Counted from the stretch's first letter, positions 25,309 to 37,458 are shown. The stretch: DNA of 64,000 nucleotides from Elusimicrobiota bacterium (GCA_016218545.1 JACRDQ010000038.1:130986-194985), one strand, 5' to 3'. A program made the numbers and translations. Notes: generated from the letters alone by a model not told the origin.

Positions 25309-26208
25309 CTAGTAGCGCCAGGTGGCGCCGAGAGTGAAGTAGGACCTCTTGTCCCCGCCGCCGCGGAGGTTGAGGTCCCAGGACCCCTTGACCGTGACCG
25401 GGCCCAGGACCGTGGTCAGGCCCGCGGTGTAGACCTTCTGCGGGTACTGGGCGACCATCTTGTACTTCGTGTAGCTCCACTCCGCGAAGGGCTGGAGCAC
25501 GGGGAACCGGGTCCACGAGAGCCGGGCCTTGCCTTTCCAGTCCTGGAACCCGTAGACCGCGGGGTTGGCCCCGCGCGTGACCGCGGCGGCCAGGGCCGGG
25601 ATCTCGTCGGTGATGATGTGCTTGTCGTACTTGCTGAAAGTGATGTCCCCGCCCAGCTCGAAGTCGAGGACCTTGGTGCCCAGGCTGCCGGTCATGTCGT
25701 ATTGCCCGGTGTCGCGGATGATCGTGTTGACTCCGACCACGCGTTTGCGGAAGCGGATGATCTGTTCGGCGGTCTCCTTGTGGTCCGTATAGAGGAAGGA
25801 GCCGCCGAGGTCCACGCGGGAGAGGAGCGGAGCGGGGCCCGAGGCGTTCCCCTCGTCGTCGGTCCCGCGGTCGTCGAGGTTGATGGAATAGGTCCCGTCG
25901 CAGCCCAGGGAATGGCTCTTGTAGTCGTTGGCCGGGGGCGTCACGGAGCCGTCGCAGCCGAGGCTGAGGGAGTCGTTGAACCAGCCCAGCCGCAGGGAGA
26001 CGGTGTGGGAGGGGTCGGTGCCCAGGGAGTGGTAGGTGCTAAAGCCCGGCCGCATGAGGAAGCCCTCGTCCTGCCCGAGCTCGACGGCGCCGGAGGTCGC
26101 GTCGTAGTCGTCCGGCCCCCTGGTGTGGGAGGCGGAGGACTCCATGTACCAGGCCCGGGCCGTGGCCGGGAGGATGAGGGCTGCCAGGAAGAGCAGCCTA
26201 GAACGCAT
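25309..26208 (-). CDS. Predicted outer-membrane beta-barrel protein
   Basis: 299 residues. Signal peptide MRSRLLFLAALILPATARA, then amphipathic beta strands, including two near-identical SLGCDG segments (about residues 80 and 98), and a C-terminal strand ending TLGATWRY with the terminal aromatic residue needed for BAM-dependent insertion. I cannot name the family. The start lies inside the last codons of the upstream Omp85-like gene (11-base overlap), so the two are co-translated and perhaps act together in the outer membrane. Confidence 0.65.
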   Translation of the reverse strand: MRSRLLFLAALILPATARAWYMESSASHTRGPDDYDATSGAVELGQDEGFLMRPGFSTYHSLGTDPSHTVSLRLGWFNDSLSLGCDGSVTPPANDYKSHSLGCDGTYSINLDDRGTDDEGNASGPAPLLSRVDLGGSFLYTDHKETAEQIIRFRKRVVGVNTIIRDTGQYDMTGSLGTKVLDFELGGDITFSKYDKHIITDEIPALAAAVTRGANPAVYGFQDWKGKARLSWTRFPVLQPFAEWSYTKYKMVAQYPQKVYTAGLTTVLGPVTVKGSWDLNLRGGGDKRSYFTLGATWRY

Positions 26209-27547
26209 AGTTGATGTCGACGAAGGCTGCGAGGCCCTCTTGTCCGTAGCCGAAATCAACGCAGCCTACGACCTGGGGTTTGGCCACGGCCCTGCCGCCC
26301 AGGCCGAAGACCGGCCTGAAGTACTTGGCGGCCATGCGCTCCGGGCCGTGGAACACGGTTCCCGTGCCGGCGAACGGGGTCAGCTCGAAGATGGTCTCCA
26401 CTCCGGCGAGCTGGACGGACCAGAGGTTGATGCGGTGCTCGACGTTGAAGACCATGGTGCCGCGCTCGATATAGCGGCCCTCGCCGTAGGCGCGCAGGCT
26501 CCATTTGCCGCCCAGGCCGGGCTGGAACCAGAACGGAGGGTTGCCCAGGGCCTGGTCGAACTTGGCCTGGAAGGCGATGAGGCGCTTGCCGTCCGGGTCG
26601 TAGGGGTAGAGGATGCGGGCGTCGACGCCGTAGCGCTGGAAGTCGTGCACGCTCAGGAAGCCCTTGGCCGAGGTCTCGGCGTAGAACTTCAGGTACTCGC
26701 CGTGGCTCGGGGTCACGCTGTGGTCGCGGGTGTCGTACTCGAGCTTGGCGCCCAGGATCTCGGTCTGCTGGCGGTATTTCGGGCCCCAGCCGGGATAGGT
26801 GTCGAAGAAGGCCGGCAGGTTGGGGACCTTGCCGTTCCAGGTCTTCCAGGAGGTGTAGTAGTTGTAGCCGTGGGCCCACCATTTCGAGCCCGAGCGGATG
26901 GGCACGCCGGCGGAGAGGTTGACGAGGATGTAGTCCTCGGCGTAGTTGCTCTCTCCGGTGCCCGGCCGGTAGGTGAGGTCGTAGGGAGCGTTGGGGGTGA
27001 GCACCTCCACCCTTTTCTTCGGGGTGTCGGGACCGATGCCGAAGAAGCGCCTGCCTCCGTCGATGTTGTACTGGAGCTTGCCGAAGAACCGGAGCTCCTT
27101 GCCGAAGAGCCTTTCGTCCTCGTACATGATGAGCGCCTCGCGCTCGATCTGGAGGGACTCGGCCAGCCGGATGTGGAGGGTGGAGACCTCGGTCGGGTAG
27201 TAGTAGAAGCGGTAGGTCGGGACCGGGCCGAAGACCTTGTTGTAGGTGATGGACGGGGCGTGCATGGTCTGAATCTTGTCCGTGCCCGCCTTCTTGTTGA
27301 TCCAGATGGGCATGAACCCCACGGTCGTGCCCCGGTTGGGGTCCGAGTCGATGATGGGGATCTTGACCAGCATGCCGGCCTTGGTATCCTGGATCATCCA
27401 GCGCAGGTACCAGGGCGTGGTGGTCTCGGGCTCCTCCGCTTTTGCGGTCCCGGTCTGGGCGGCTGGCGCCGGTTCCGCGGCCAGGAGGCAAGGAGAAAGG
27501 AACGCGCCGCAGAGCAGGGCGGCGGAGAGTCTGGTGAGGGGATTCAT
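26198..27547 (-). CDS. Omp85/BamA-superfamily surface antigen (D15) protein
   Basis: 449 residues. Signal peptide to about residue 24, then a barrel domain of the bacterial surface antigen type: FGIGPDTPKK near 170, RYIERGTMVFNVEHR around 375 (the conserved RG of the Omp85 core lid region) and the last strands GLGGRAVAKPQVVGCVDFGYG ending in DINYAF. No POTRA domains are present, so it is not BamA itself but a short barrel-only homologue, which may move proteins or lipids or be a porin. It lies 20 bases downstream of greA. Confidence 0.8.
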   Translation of the reverse strand: MNPLTRLSAALLCGAFLSPCLLAAEPAPAAQTGTAKAEEPETTTPWYLRWMIQDTKAGMLVKIPIIDSDPNRGTTVGFMPIWINKKAGTDKIQTMHAPSITYNKVFGPVPTYRFYYYPTEVSTLHIRLAESLQIEREALIMYEDERLFGKELRFFGKLQYNIDGGRRFFGIGPDTPKKRVEVLTPNAPYDLTYRPGTGESNYAEDYILVNLSAGVPIRSGSKWWAHGYNYYTSWKTWNGKVPNLPAFFDTYPGWGPKYRQQTEILGAKLEYDTRDHSVTPSHGEYLKFYAETSAKGFLSVHDFQRYGVDARILYPYDPDGKRLIAFQAKFDQALGNPPFWFQPGLGGKWSLRAYGEGRYIERGTMVFNVEHRINLWSVQLAGVETIFELTPFAGTGTVFHGPERMAAKYFRPVFGLGGRAVAKPQVVGCVDFGYGQEGLAAFVDINYAF

Positions 27548-27567
27548 GGTCTTGGGAGTTGGTTTAT

Positions 27568-28041
27568 TCAGAGGGCTGGCTCCGTCTTGAGGATCTTGAA
27601 GACCCGCTTGCCCGCGGGCAGGGTGACTTCGGCCTCTTCCCCCTGCTTCTTGCCCAGGAGCCCCTGGGCCATCGGGGAATAGACCGAGATGCGGCCTTCC
27701 GTAGGGTCCGAGTCCTCGGAGCCGACCAGGGAGTAGGTGATCTCGTCGCCCGTGGCCTTGTCCTGGAGGGTGACCTTGATGCCGATGGCCACGGTGTCCG
27801 CGTCGCCTTGGACCTCTTCGATCAGCTTGGCCTTGCTGAGCTTGGTCTGGGCGGCGTCGATGCGGCGGAGGACTTCGCCCATCCGCTCCTTGGCCGCGTG
27901 GTACTCCGCGTTCTCGGAGAGGTCGCCCTTCTCCATGGCTTCGCCGATCTCCCGGGAAAGGATCTTCTTGCGCTCCCGCAGCTCTTCGACTTCCTTGATG
28001 AGCTTCTCCCGGCCTGCCCGGGTGATGTAGCCTTCGATCAT
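27568..28041 (-). CDS. greA: Transcription elongation factor GreA
   Basis: 157 residues with the complete GreA layout: the N-terminal coiled coil carrying the acidic tip GDLSENAEYHAAKE, which enters the RNA polymerase secondary channel and stimulates transcript cleavage, then the C-terminal FKBP-like domain (VGSEDSDP, ISVYSPMAQGLLGKK). Length is normal. A TGATATAAT element at 28050-28058 ends eight bases before the ATG and no ribosome site is visible, so the message is probably leaderless. Confidence 0.97.
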   Translation of the reverse strand: MIEGYITRAGREKLIKEVEELRERKKILSREIGEAMEKGDLSENAEYHAAKERMGEVLRRIDAAQTKLSKAKLIEEVQGDADTVAIGIKVTLQDKATGDEITYSLVGSEDSDPTEGRISVYSPMAQGLLGKKQGEEAEVTLPAGKRVFKILKTEPAL

Positions 28042-28049
28042 AGGGGGGG

Positions 28050-28058
28050 ATTATATCA
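28050..28058 (-). promoter_or_regulatory. Extended -10 element TGATATAAT, leaderless spacing
   Basis: Minus-strand TGATATAAT ending eight bases before the greA ATG. Confidence 0.65.
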
Positions 28059-28625
28059 ATAAAAGAGTTTGTATCGGCGGAGGAATCCGGCGAGGAAGGC
28101 CCGGAGCACCGCTTCCAGCGGCCAAGTCTTGGCTGTCAGGTCCCTGAGGCTGGAGGCTGGCAGGGCGTCCGGAGGAAGGCGCAGACGGTTGTTGACGTTG
28201 ATGCCGGCCCCCAGGACCAGCCAATCCAGGCTTGAGGCTCCGCCGCAGGCCTCCACCAGGATGCCGCAGACTTTGAGAGGGGCCCCGCCGGGACCAGGGG
28301 CCATGATGTCGTTAGGCGGCTTGACCGCCAGCTTCAGGCCCGTGAGGCGGGAGAGGGCCTCGGCCCCTGCCTCGGCGGTCATGATGCTGAAGTCCGCGAG
28401 CCGATCGGGCGCGAAGCTCGGCTTGAGGACCAGGGAGAAGTACAGGCCTCCCGGCCCGGACTTCCATCTGCGATCCAGCCTGCCCCGGCCGCGGGTCTGC
28501 CGCAGGGCCCAGACCAAGGTCCCGTCAGCCGCTCCCCCGCGCGCCAGGTCCTTGGCCAGATCCTGGGTCGAGGCCGCGCTCGCAAGGCGGCGCAGGTCGC
28601 TGACTCCGGGCAGGGCTCCGGTCAC
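28056..28625 (-). CDS. birA: Biotin-[acetyl-CoA-carboxylase] ligase, monofunctional
   Basis: 189 residues. The ATP/biotin loop RGRGRLDRRW, the VKPPNDIM motif (normally KWPNDI, here with Pro for Trp) and GAGINVNN are visible. It joins biotin to the biotin carboxyl carrier protein via biotinyl-AMP. The N-terminal DNA-binding domain of E. coli BirA and most of the C-terminal domain are absent, so it is an enzyme only. The GTG at 28625 overlaps the nadC stop as GTGA; earlier starts would run deep into nadC. It is the third gene of uvrB-nadC-birA. Confidence 0.88.
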   Translation of the reverse strand: MTGALPGVSDLRRLASAASTQDLAKDLARGGAADGTLVWALRQTRGRGRLDRRWKSGPGGLYFSLVLKPSFAPDRLADFSIMTAEAGAEALSRLTGLKLAVKPPNDIMAPGPGGAPLKVCGILVEACGGASSLDWLVLGAGINVNNRLRLPPDALPASSLRDLTAKTWPLEAVLRAFLAGFLRRYKLFY

Positions 28626-29472
28626 GAGGAGAGCTCCAGGCTCATGTCCAGGGCCGGGGCGCTGTGCGTGATGCGGCCCACGGAGATGCGGTCGGGCCCG
28701 AGCTCCGCCAGGGACCGGATCGTGGACAGGCTGACACCCCCGGAGATCTCCACTTGGGGCGAGGGACGGCAAGAGCGGATGAGCCGGATGGCCTTCCTGA
28801 GGAGCCCCTGCCCCATGTTGTCGAGCAGGATGATGTCCGGCCGGGCCTCCAGGGCGAGCCGCACCTGGGAGAGGTCGGCCGCCTCGATCTCCAGGACCAT
28901 GCCGGGGAAGCGGCGGCGGGTCTTGGCCGCGGCCTTAGGCAGGTCCTTTTCGCAGGTCCAGTGGTTGTCCTTGAGCAGGACCGCGTCGTGCAGGCCCAGA
29001 CGGTGGTTCCGTCCGCCCCCGCAGAGCACGGCGTACTTGTCGAGGAGCCTCAGGCCCGGGAGCGTTTTGCGCGTGTCGAAGACCTTGGCCCGCGTGCCCT
29101 TGACCTTGGCCGCGTACTCGGCCGTGACCGTGGCCACGCCGGAGAGGTGCTGTAGGATGTTGAGCGCGGTCCTCTCCGCGGTGAGGATGCCGCGGCCGCC
29201 CGAGACCTCGAGCACGGCCTGGCCGGGCCTGACCCTGCGGCCGTCCTCCGCCAGGACCCGGACCTTGCAGGAAGGCTCCACCTGCTTGAAGACCTCGACC
29301 GCGGCCGAGACGCCGCAGAGCACGCCCGGGGCCTTGATCACCACCCTGCCTGTGACCCGGGCCTTCTTCGGCACGAAGAGCAGGGTGGTCACGTCTCCCC
29401 TTGCCCCAAGATCCTCGGCCAGGGCCCGGCGGACGAGGTCCCTGACGACGGCTTTCAATCCCGTGGGCGTCT

Positions 29473-29476
<4 letters not shown>
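28622..29476 (-). CDS. nadC: Nicotinate-nucleotide pyrophosphorylase (quinolinate phosphoribosyltransferase)
   Basis: 284 residues. Motifs: AEDLGARGDVTT at the N-terminus, ERTALNILQHLSGVAT, the DTRKTLPGLRLLDKYAVLCGGGRNHRLGL substrate region and the final VEISGGVS with ISVGRITHSAPALDMSL. It converts quinolinate and PRPP to nicotinate mononucleotide in NAD synthesis. The ATG overlaps the uvrB stop as ATGA and its own stop overlaps the birA start, so the three are translationally coupled. nadA and nadB are not in the window. Confidence 0.96.
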
Positions 29477-31494
<2,018 letters not shown>

Positions 31495-31500
31495 CGCGAT

Positions 31501-31506
31501 ATTATA
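31501..31506 (-). promoter_or_regulatory. -10 element TATAAT, leaderless spacing (uvrB)
   Basis: TATAAT six bases from the uvrB ATG with no ribosome site between. Confidence 0.65.
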
Positions 31507-31519
31507 GCGGTTCCTCGTT

Positions 31520-31528
31520 TGGTATAGT
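31520..31528 (+). promoter_or_regulatory. Extended -10 element TGGTATAGT
   Basis: TGGTATAGT nine bases before the ATG at 31538, divergent from the uvrB promoter. Confidence 0.55.
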
Positions 31529-31537
31529 CGCAGCGTC

Positions 31538-32470
31538 ATGCTGCCGAAGAGACCCCTGGGCCGCTCAGGCCTCAAGACCGGCGTCTTGGGCCTGGGAACC
31601 ATGAACTTCGGCTCCGACTGGTGCGGCCGACGCCCCGCGGACGATAGGACGGCTTCCTCCATCCTCGACGCGGCCCTGGAGGCCGGAGTCGACCTCGTCG
31701 ACACAGCCGACGTGTACGGCCTGGGAGCCTCCGAGTCCATGCTGGGCCGGCTGCTCGGGAGGAGGCGGAGCCGCATCCTCCTGGCCACCAAGGTCTGCGG
31801 CGAGATGCGGCCGGGAGACCCTTCCTCGGGAGGGCTCTCTGCCCGGCACATCCGCTCGGCCCTGGACGCGAGCCTCAGGCGCCTGCGCACCGACCGCGTG
31901 GACCTCTACATGGCGCACGCGCCGGATCCGAGGGTCCCTATCGGGGAGACCCTGGAGGCTTTCGGCAGGGCGGTCCGGTCCGGCAAGGCGAGGTCGGTCG
32001 GGTGCTCGAATTTCACGGCCGGCCAATGGAAGGAGGCCCTGGCCCTGGCAGGGGGCTGTTTGCCGAGGCTCGAGTTCAACCAGGTCTCCTTCAGCCTGGC
32101 CAGGCCCCATGCGGAACGGGAGTTGGCCCCGCTCTGCGCGGCAGAGGGCGTCAGCGTGCTCGCGTGGAGCCCCCTTGGCGGGGGTTGGCTGACCGGGAGG
32201 TACCTTTCGGACCTCCGGAGGCGGGAGTCCCTGGGCCTGGGCCGTCAGGGCGCAGAAGGGCTCGCGGCCCTGGTCAGCCGCGCTGCCCGGGCCGAGGGCC
32301 TGAGCCCGGGCCAGGCCGCCCTGGGCTGGGTCGTGTCCAAGCCCTGGGTCGCCTCAGCCGTGTTCGGGGCGAGCACCGAGACTCAAGCGCGCGAGAATCT
32401 CGGTGCGAGGTCTCTTAAGCCTGCGTTGGCCGCGATGCTGGACCGCGCGGCGTTCCTTTGCGGCGCCTAG
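31538..32470 (+). CDS. Aldo/keto reductase
   Basis: 310 residues, TIM-barrel AKR. The catalytic tetrad is visible: Asp and Tyr in DTADVYG, Lys in LLATKVC and His in YMAHAPD. The N-terminal LGRSGLKTGVLGLGTMNFG and the GCSNFTAGQW strand are typical of the YajO/YeaE-like group that reduces aldehydes with NADPH. The physiological substrate is unknown. Its stop shares the bases CTAG with the convergent gene at 32467, so the two 3' ends overlap by four bases. Confidence 0.92.
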   Translation: MLPKRPLGRSGLKTGVLGLGTMNFGSDWCGRRPADDRTASSILDAALEAGVDLVDTADVYGLGASESMLGRLLGRRRSRILLATKVCGEMRPGDPSSGGLSARHIRSALDASLRRLRTDRVDLYMAHAPDPRVPIGETLEAFGRAVRSGKARSVGCSNFTAGQWKEALALAGGCLPRLEFNQVSFSLARPHAERELAPLCAAEGVSVLAWSPLGGGWLTGRYLSDLRRRESLGLGRQGAEGLAALVSRAARAEGLSPGQAALGWVVSKPWVASAVFGASTETQARENLGARSLKPALAAMLDRAAFLCGA

Positions 32471-32802
32471 TTCCCCACGCGGAAGTGCCGGGCAAGGGTG
32501 GTCATGACCCGTCCCTCGGCGTTGCGCATCTTGGCCCGGGCCTGATGCGGCCCGGAATCGAACCCTGCCCAGTCGTACCACCAGTAACCGCTCGCCCTGC
32601 GGCACGCGGTCCAGGGGCCGTGGTCGATGGAGACCTCGACGGCCTGCGCGGCCCCGGGAGCGTCCACCCGGAGGGTGTACCGCGTGCCGCAGACCTGCTC
32701 GTCGTCCTGAGGGAAATCGAGCATGATGGTCTCGGGCGCGAACGTCAGGGTCGAGTCTTCGCGCTGCTTCTGGGTGGTTTTCCGGCTGTTGCGGGTTTTC
32801 AT
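32467..32802 (-). CDS. Small Ig/E-set-like protein, unknown function
   Basis: 111 residues. After a basic N-terminus (MKTRNSRKTTQKQRE) comes one beta-sandwich-like domain: IMLDFPQDDEQVCGTRYTLRV, a VEVSIDHGPWTACR hairpin, GYWWYDWAGFDSGPHQARAK and a closing HFRV strand. This resembles isolated E-set/CBM48-like modules, where the Trp-rich strand packs the core or binds glycan; function unknown. There is no signal peptide. Stop codons of this gene and the aldo/keto reductase overlap in CTAG. Confidence 0.65.
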   Translation of the reverse strand: MKTRNSRKTTQKQREDSTLTFAPETIMLDFPQDDEQVCGTRYTLRVDAPGAAQAVEVSIDHGPWTACRRASGYWWYDWAGFDSGPHQARAKMRNAEGRVMTTLARHFRVGN

Positions 32803-32925
32803 GTGATTCTCCTGGGAGCCCGGCCGCCTGTCCCGGCCGCGCTCCCTGCGGAGATTCTAGGAAGCTTGCCGGAGGGAGGGCGATTGGGGAAAATACGCAT
32901 CCCCCAACGGGGAACTACGGAGGGC

Positions 32926-33582
32926 CTACCTCAGCGAGGTTAGCCCGTGCCTGATGGCGAACTTGGTCAGGCCCGCGACGGTGCGGATGGAGAGCTTGCG
33001 CGAGAGCCTCTCGCGGTGCGCCTCCGCGGTGCGCACGCTGATGCCGAGCTTCCGCGCGATCTGCTTGTTCGGCATGCCCTCGGCCACCAGGGCGAGGACC
33101 TCTCGCTCGCGGCTCGTCAGGGAGGGGGAACCCCCGGCGGCCATGCGGGCCGCGTCGGGCGAGAGCACCGCGTCGGTCATCTCCGGGGGGAAGCTCAGGC
33201 CTCCCTGGGCCACGCGTTTGATGGCCGCCAGGAGGTTGGAGGTCGGCTCGTCCTTCATGACGTAGCCGTGGGCTCCGCAGCGCGCCATGCGGACCACGTA
33301 TTCCTCGCTGGCGTGGATGCTGAAGGCGATGATCTTGGCCTTGGGCAGGGTCCGGCGCAGGCGCCGCGCGAGCTCGCCGCCGTCGAGGGAAGGCAGGGAG
33401 ATGTCGAGCACGATGACGTCCGGGGAGGCGGTCTTGACCTTGCGCATGGCCTCGGCGGCGTCCGCGGCTTCCCCGACCACGGAGATGGACCCCTGCCCGG
33501 CGAGATAGGACCGCACCCCTTCCCTCACGATGGGGTGGTCGTCCACCAGGAAGACCTTGATCTTGTTGTTGAAAACTGTCAT
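32926..33582 (-). CDS. NarL/FixJ-family response regulator
   Basis: 218 residues. The receiver domain has the acidic pair in VFLVDDHPIVR, phospho-acceptor Asp in VIVLDISLPS and Lys in VMKDEP. The C-terminal LuxR-type helix-turn-helix reads LTSREREVLALVAEGMPNKQIARKLGIS then VRTAEAHRERLSRKL. It should bind DNA as a phosphorylated dimer. The ATG overlaps the kinase stop at 33579 as ATGA, so it is the cognate partner of the multi-PAS kinase. The C-terminus may face target genes not identifiable here. Confidence 0.95.
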   Translation of the reverse strand: MTVFNNKIKVFLVDDHPIVREGVRSYLAGQGSISVVGEAADAAEAMRKVKTASPDVIVLDISLPSLDGGELARRLRRTLPKAKIIAFSIHASEEYVVRMARCGAHGYVMKDEPTSNLLAAIKRVAQGGLSFPPEMTDAVLSPDAARMAAGGSPSLTSREREVLALVAEGMPNKQIARKLGISVRTAEAHRERLSRKLSIRTVAGLTKFAIRHGLTSLR

Positions 33583-36500
33583 GGGTGCGCGCTCCTTGTT
33601 TTCGTCAGGGGGACGTCCACGCTCAGCTTGGTCCCCTTGCCCAGTCCGGTCTCCAGGCTCATGGCGCCGCCCAGGGCGCCGACCCTCTCCGAGATGTTGC
33701 CCAGCCCGAGGCCCCGGTCCGCTCCCCCGCGCTGCCGGCGCTTGGGGTCGTAGCCCCTGCCGTCGTCCGCCACCTGCAGCTTGATGCTGCCGCGCCGCGC
33801 GGCCAGGAGGAGGTCCACGGACCTGGCCTTGGCGTGGCGCTCCACGTTGGCGAGGGCCTCCTGCGCGATGCGGTAGAGGGCCAGGGAGAGCCTGGAATCG
33901 AGTCGGGCCGGGACGGACTGGAACCGCGCCAGGATGCGGACCCCGGAGCGCTCCTTGAACCCGCGGCACAAAGACATGAGGGCCGGCTGGAGGCCCAGGT
34001 CTTCGAGCTCAGAGGGTATGAGGTTCTGGGAGACCCGCCGGACCTCGGAGATGGCCCGGTCGAGGACGTTGGCGGCCCGGAGCACGTGCTGGCTGGCGTC
34101 CCAGGGGGAGGAGGCCACGTCTTTGGGCAGGGACTGGAGGCTGAACTTGACGCCCGAGAGCATCTGCCCCACCCCGTCATGCAGCTCGCGGCTGAGCCTG
34201 CGGCGCTCGGTCTCCTGGCTCTGGGCCGCGGCCGCGCGCAGGCTCTGGAGCTCAGCCTCCGCGCGCTTGCGCTCGCTGATGTCCCGGCATAGGGACACGA
34301 TGCGCATGGACTCTCTCTTTCCCTCCACCCTGGCGTTGATCTCGATCGGGATGATCCGTCCGCTGCGGTCCTTGTAATCGATCTCGAGCCCCTGGACGAA
34401 GCCCTTCCGGATGCACTCTTTGAGCGCCGAGGCGTTCCTCGGGCGGGCGCTCGGAGCGGTCCAGCGGAGCACGCTCTTGCCCTTGATCTCGCTGAGCCTG
34501 CGGTGCCCGGTCAGGCGCACGTATTCGGAGTTGGCGTCGAGCACGCGGCCCTTGGCGTCGAGGATGAGGAACCCCGTGCGCGTGGTCTCGATGAGGCTGC
34601 GGTATTTCGCCTCGCTCTCGCGGAGCGCCTCTTCCGCCTCTCTGCGCTGGGTGATGTCCTGCGCCATGCCCTCGACCGCGATGACCTCGCCGTTCGGGGC
34701 CCGGACCGGGCTTTCCACGACCCTCAGCCAGCGCTTGGAGCGGTTCCTATGAAAGATCTCGACCAGGTAGGGCGGTTGCTGGACGCCCTTGAGGCTGAGA
34801 TTCGTGCGCCGGATGACCTCCTTGTTGACCGGATGATCGGTGAGGTAGGTGGCGTAGTGGGTGAGGAGTCGGCTCAGCGGGTAGCCCAGGATGTCCGTGA
34901 CCGAGGGGCTCAGGTAGGTGAACACCCCGCGGGTGTCGTGCTGGTAGAAGAAATGCTCCTGCCGCAGGCTCTCGATGATGCGGCGGTGCCTGGCCTCGCT
35001 CTCCCGGAGGGCTGCCTCGGTCCTCTTTCGTTCGGTGATGTCGCGGCTCAGGCCCAGGAGCCTTTCCACGCGGCCGTCAGGGTCCTTGAGGGGGAGGAGC
35101 CGGTTCTCGAGGACGGCGGACTTGCCCCGCCAATCCACGGTCTCCTCCCTGAGGCTGGGCTCTCCGGCGCGGATCACCCGCCGGATGACCTTGAGGTGCT
35201 TTTTCGCGGTCTCGGGCGGGAAGAGGTCGCGCTGGCCCTTGCCCACCGGGTCGGGCATCCTGGGCAGGCCCCGGTTGGAATAGAGCACCCGTCCCTTGAG
35301 GTCGAGGAGGTAGACGAAGTCCGGGATGCCCTGGGCAAGGGCGCGGTAGAGCTGCTCGCTCTGCCGCAGGGCGTCCTCCGCCTTCTGGCGCTCGGAGAGG
35401 TCCCGGAAGATGCCCTGCTGGATGTCCATCCCGCCGAACATGAAGCGCTGGGCCGAGATGCCGACCGGGACGACCTTGCCGGTCGAGTCCACGACCTCGG
35501 CGAAGTCGTCCTGGGCGAGCCTCGCCTGCACATGCCGCTGGAAATGCTGACGGTACCGCTGCTTCTGGGACGGCGGGTGCAGGCTGGTCTGGTGGGAGCC
35601 GATGATGCTGCTGGCAGGCTTCTTGAGCAGGAGCTCCGCGGCCTTGTTGCAGTTGACGATGATGCCCGTGGAGGGGTCGGCCCAGAAGATGGCGTCCTTG
35701 GCGTACTCGAAGGCTGCGCGGAACTTCTCCTCGCTCCCCTTGAGGGATTCCTCGGCCTGTCTGCGCTCCATCTCCGCGGCCAGGATGTCTCCCACGGCTC
35801 GCAGGGTCTCGTGGAGGATGCGGAGGTCGCTTCGGACCTCGCGGCTCCTGATGCCCACGGTGGCCACGATGCTGCGGCCAAGCCGGACCGGGACGCAGAC
35901 CACGGAGCGGGTGCCGTCCGACCGCAAGCAGCGGAAGGCCCGTTCCCGGCGGCGCCGGGCATCGGCCTCGATCACGGCCCTGCCGGCCTTGAGGACCAGG
36001 CCCGGGACAGTGCCGGGAATGGGGAAGGGGGAGTGCGGCGAGCGGCACTTGAGCTTCGGGCCCCGGTATGCCAGGGGAGTCCCCTCGGCTCCGTCCTCCG
36101 AAAGCCTCAGGATCATGCTTGCCGTGGCGCCCAGCTTGGACACGAGTTCCTCCGCCACCCTGGAGCAGGCCGTCTTGAACGACCCCTCCTCCCGGAAGAT
36201 CCCGGAAACCGCGAGCAGGAGTTCGCGCTCAGCGTCCCTGCGCTTGCGCTCTGAGATGTCGCGCGCGATGCCCACCCCGTGCCAGCGTTCCCCCAGGCGA
36301 AGGCTGGACAGGGAGAGCTCGATGGGGAACTCCGTGCCGTCCTTCCTCCTGGCCGTGAACTCGAGGGTCTTGCCCACGGCCGCCCCGCTGCCGGTCCTGC
36401 GCCATCGAGGGATGGCCTTGCGGTGGGCCGCGTGGTGCTCGCCTCCTCCGATCATGGGGTGGAGGGGACGGCCGAGCGCCTCACCCTCCGTGTACCCGAA

Positions 36501-37394
36501 CATCCTCGCCGCGGCCCTGTTCCAGTAGCAGATGCGGCCCTGATCGTCCATGGCCACGATGGCGTCCCGCGCCGAGGAGGCCAGGACGCGGAACTTCTCC
36601 TCGCTCTCCCTGAGGGACAGCTCCAACCGCCTGGGCTCGGTGATGTCGCGAAAGAACCACACCCGGCCGTAGTGCGCGTCGGCCTCTCCGTTGAGCGGCG
36701 AGGAGTGGCGCTCGAAGGTTCTCCCGTCCTTGAGCTCGATGAGGTCGCGGCTCGTCTCCGTGCGGCGCTTGTAGAGGCGGCGGACCTTCCTCAGGAAGGC
36801 GTCCGGGTCCACGAGCTTGCCGAGCACCGATGCGAGCGCGGCCTTGTCCGAGCGTGATTGCGCTACGCGGTCCGGGATGCCCCACATCTTCAGGAACCGC
36901 TTGTTGAAGGAGACCATCCTGCCCTTGGGGTCCACCACCAGGATGCCGTCCGGAGAAGCCTCGTTCTGGGCGCGCAGGAGCGCGTTCCTCATGCCGAGCT
37001 CGTGCTCCGCGTGCCGGAGCAGGGAGAGGTCCTCGACCATCTCCATGAAGCCGGTCACCTTCCCGCCAGGCCCGCAGACCGGGAAGGCCTGGATGCGCAC
37101 CGGGAACCTGCTGCCGTCCTCCCGCACCCCCTCGGTGACGGCCTCGCAGCGGCCGCCCGTGGCCATGGCGCGCTTTCCCGGGCAGTGCGGGCACACGGCC
37201 TTCCTCTTCTCGAAAGTCTCGTAGCAGAATTTCCCTACGAAGGAGCGCGGGTCCTTGCGGAAGAACGCGGCTTGCTGTAGGTTGGCCGCCTGGACGCGGT
37301 AGCCGCGGTCGATGAGGGTGATCCCTGCATGGAGACTCTCGAGCACTGCTCGATAGTCGATGCCGCCGGGGAGGTGCTCGTCTTGGAGCTTCAT
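33579..37394 (-). CDS. Multi-PAS/GAF sensor histidine kinase (HisKA_3)
   Basis: 1271 residues with no membrane helix. I count about seven PAS domains (around 10-130, 145-255, 265-395, 565-685, 690-815, 820-935, 940-1055) and one GAF domain (around 400-560), then a HisKA_3 dimerisation helix with His near 1072 in [10 protein letters not shown] and an HATPase_c domain ([24 protein letters not shown]). The first PAS holds a Cys cluster ([17 protein letters not shown]) of the kind found in redox- or metal-responsive PAS domains. It is a cytoplasmic integrator of several signals that phosphorylates the regulator encoded directly downstream (four-base overlap). Confidence 0.93.
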   Translation of the reverse strand: MKLQDEHLPGGIDYRAVLESLHAGITLIDRGYRVQAANLQQAAFFRKDPRSFVGKFCYETFEKRKAVCPHCPGKRAMATGGRCEAVTEGVREDGSRFPVRIQAFPVCGPGGKVTGFMEMVEDLSLLRHAEHELGMRNALLRAQNEASPDGILVVDPKGRMVSFNKRFLKMWGIPDRVAQSRSDKAALASVLGKLVDPDAFLRKVRRLYKRRTETSRDLIELKDGRTFERHSSPLNGEADAHYGRVWFFRDITEPRRLELSLRESEEKFRVLASSARDAIVAMDDQGRICYWNRAAARMFGYTEGEALGRPLHPMIGGGEHHAAHRKAIPRWRRTGSGAAVGKTLEFTARRKDGTEFPIELSLSSLRLGERWHGVGIARDISERKRRDAERELLLAVSGIFREEGSFKTACSRVAEELVSKLGATASMILRLSEDGAEGTPLAYRGPKLKCRSPHSPFPIPGTVPGLVLKAGRAVIEADARRRRERAFRCLRSDGTRSVVCVPVRLGRSIVATVGIRSREVRSDLRILHETLRAVGDILAAEMERRQAEESLKGSEEKFRAAFEYAKDAIFWADPSTGIIVNCNKAAELLLKKPASSIIGSHQTSLHPPSQKQRYRQHFQRHVQARLAQDDFAEVVDSTGKVVPVGISAQRFMFGGMDIQQGIFRDLSERQKAEDALRQSEQLYRALAQGIPDFVYLLDLKGRVLYSNRGLPRMPDPVGKGQRDLFPPETAKKHLKVIRRVIRAGEPSLREETVDWRGKSAVLENRLLPLKDPDGRVERLLGLSRDITERKRTEAALRESEARHRRIIESLRQEHFFYQHDTRGVFTYLSPSVTDILGYPLSRLLTHYATYLTDHPVNKEVIRRTNLSLKGVQQPPYLVEIFHRNRSKRWLRVVESPVRAPNGEVIAVEGMAQDITQRREAEEALRESEAKYRSLIETTRTGFLILDAKGRVLDANSEYVRLTGHRRLSEIKGKSVLRWTAPSARPRNASALKECIRKGFVQGLEIDYKDRSGRIIPIEINARVEGKRESMRIVSLCRDISERKRAEAELQSLRAAAAQSQETERRRLSRELHDGVGQMLSGVKFSLQSLPKDVASSPWDASQHVLRAANVLDRAISEVRRVSQNLIPSELEDLGLQPALMSLCRGFKERSGVRILARFQSVPARLDSRLSLALYRIAQEALANVERHAKARSVDLLLAARRGSIKLQVADDGRGYDPKRRQRGGADRGLGLGNISERVGALGGAMSLETGLGKGTKLSVDVPLTKTRSAHP

Positions 37395-37443
37395 GACGTC
37401 CCTGGAGTCATTCTACACATTTTTTTCCGACCCAGGGTCAATA

Positions 37444-37452
37444 TGCTATCCT
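37444..37452 (+). promoter_or_regulatory. Extended -10 element TGCTATCCT, leaderless spacing
   Basis: TGCTATCCT ends six bases before the ppiB ATG; the spacer is GCCCCC with no ribosome site. Confidence 0.6.
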
Positions 37453-37458
37453 GCCCCC

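Noticed and set aside
32551..32585. tRNA-like TTCGAATC-type string near 32560
   Set aside because: The GGAATCGAACCC string lies within the coding frame of the Ig-like gene and no cloverleaf can be drawn around it.
34503..36254. 583-codon plus-strand ORF opposite the multi-PAS kinase
   Set aside because: Antisense shadow of the kinase; no recognisable domain and no promoter or ribosome site.
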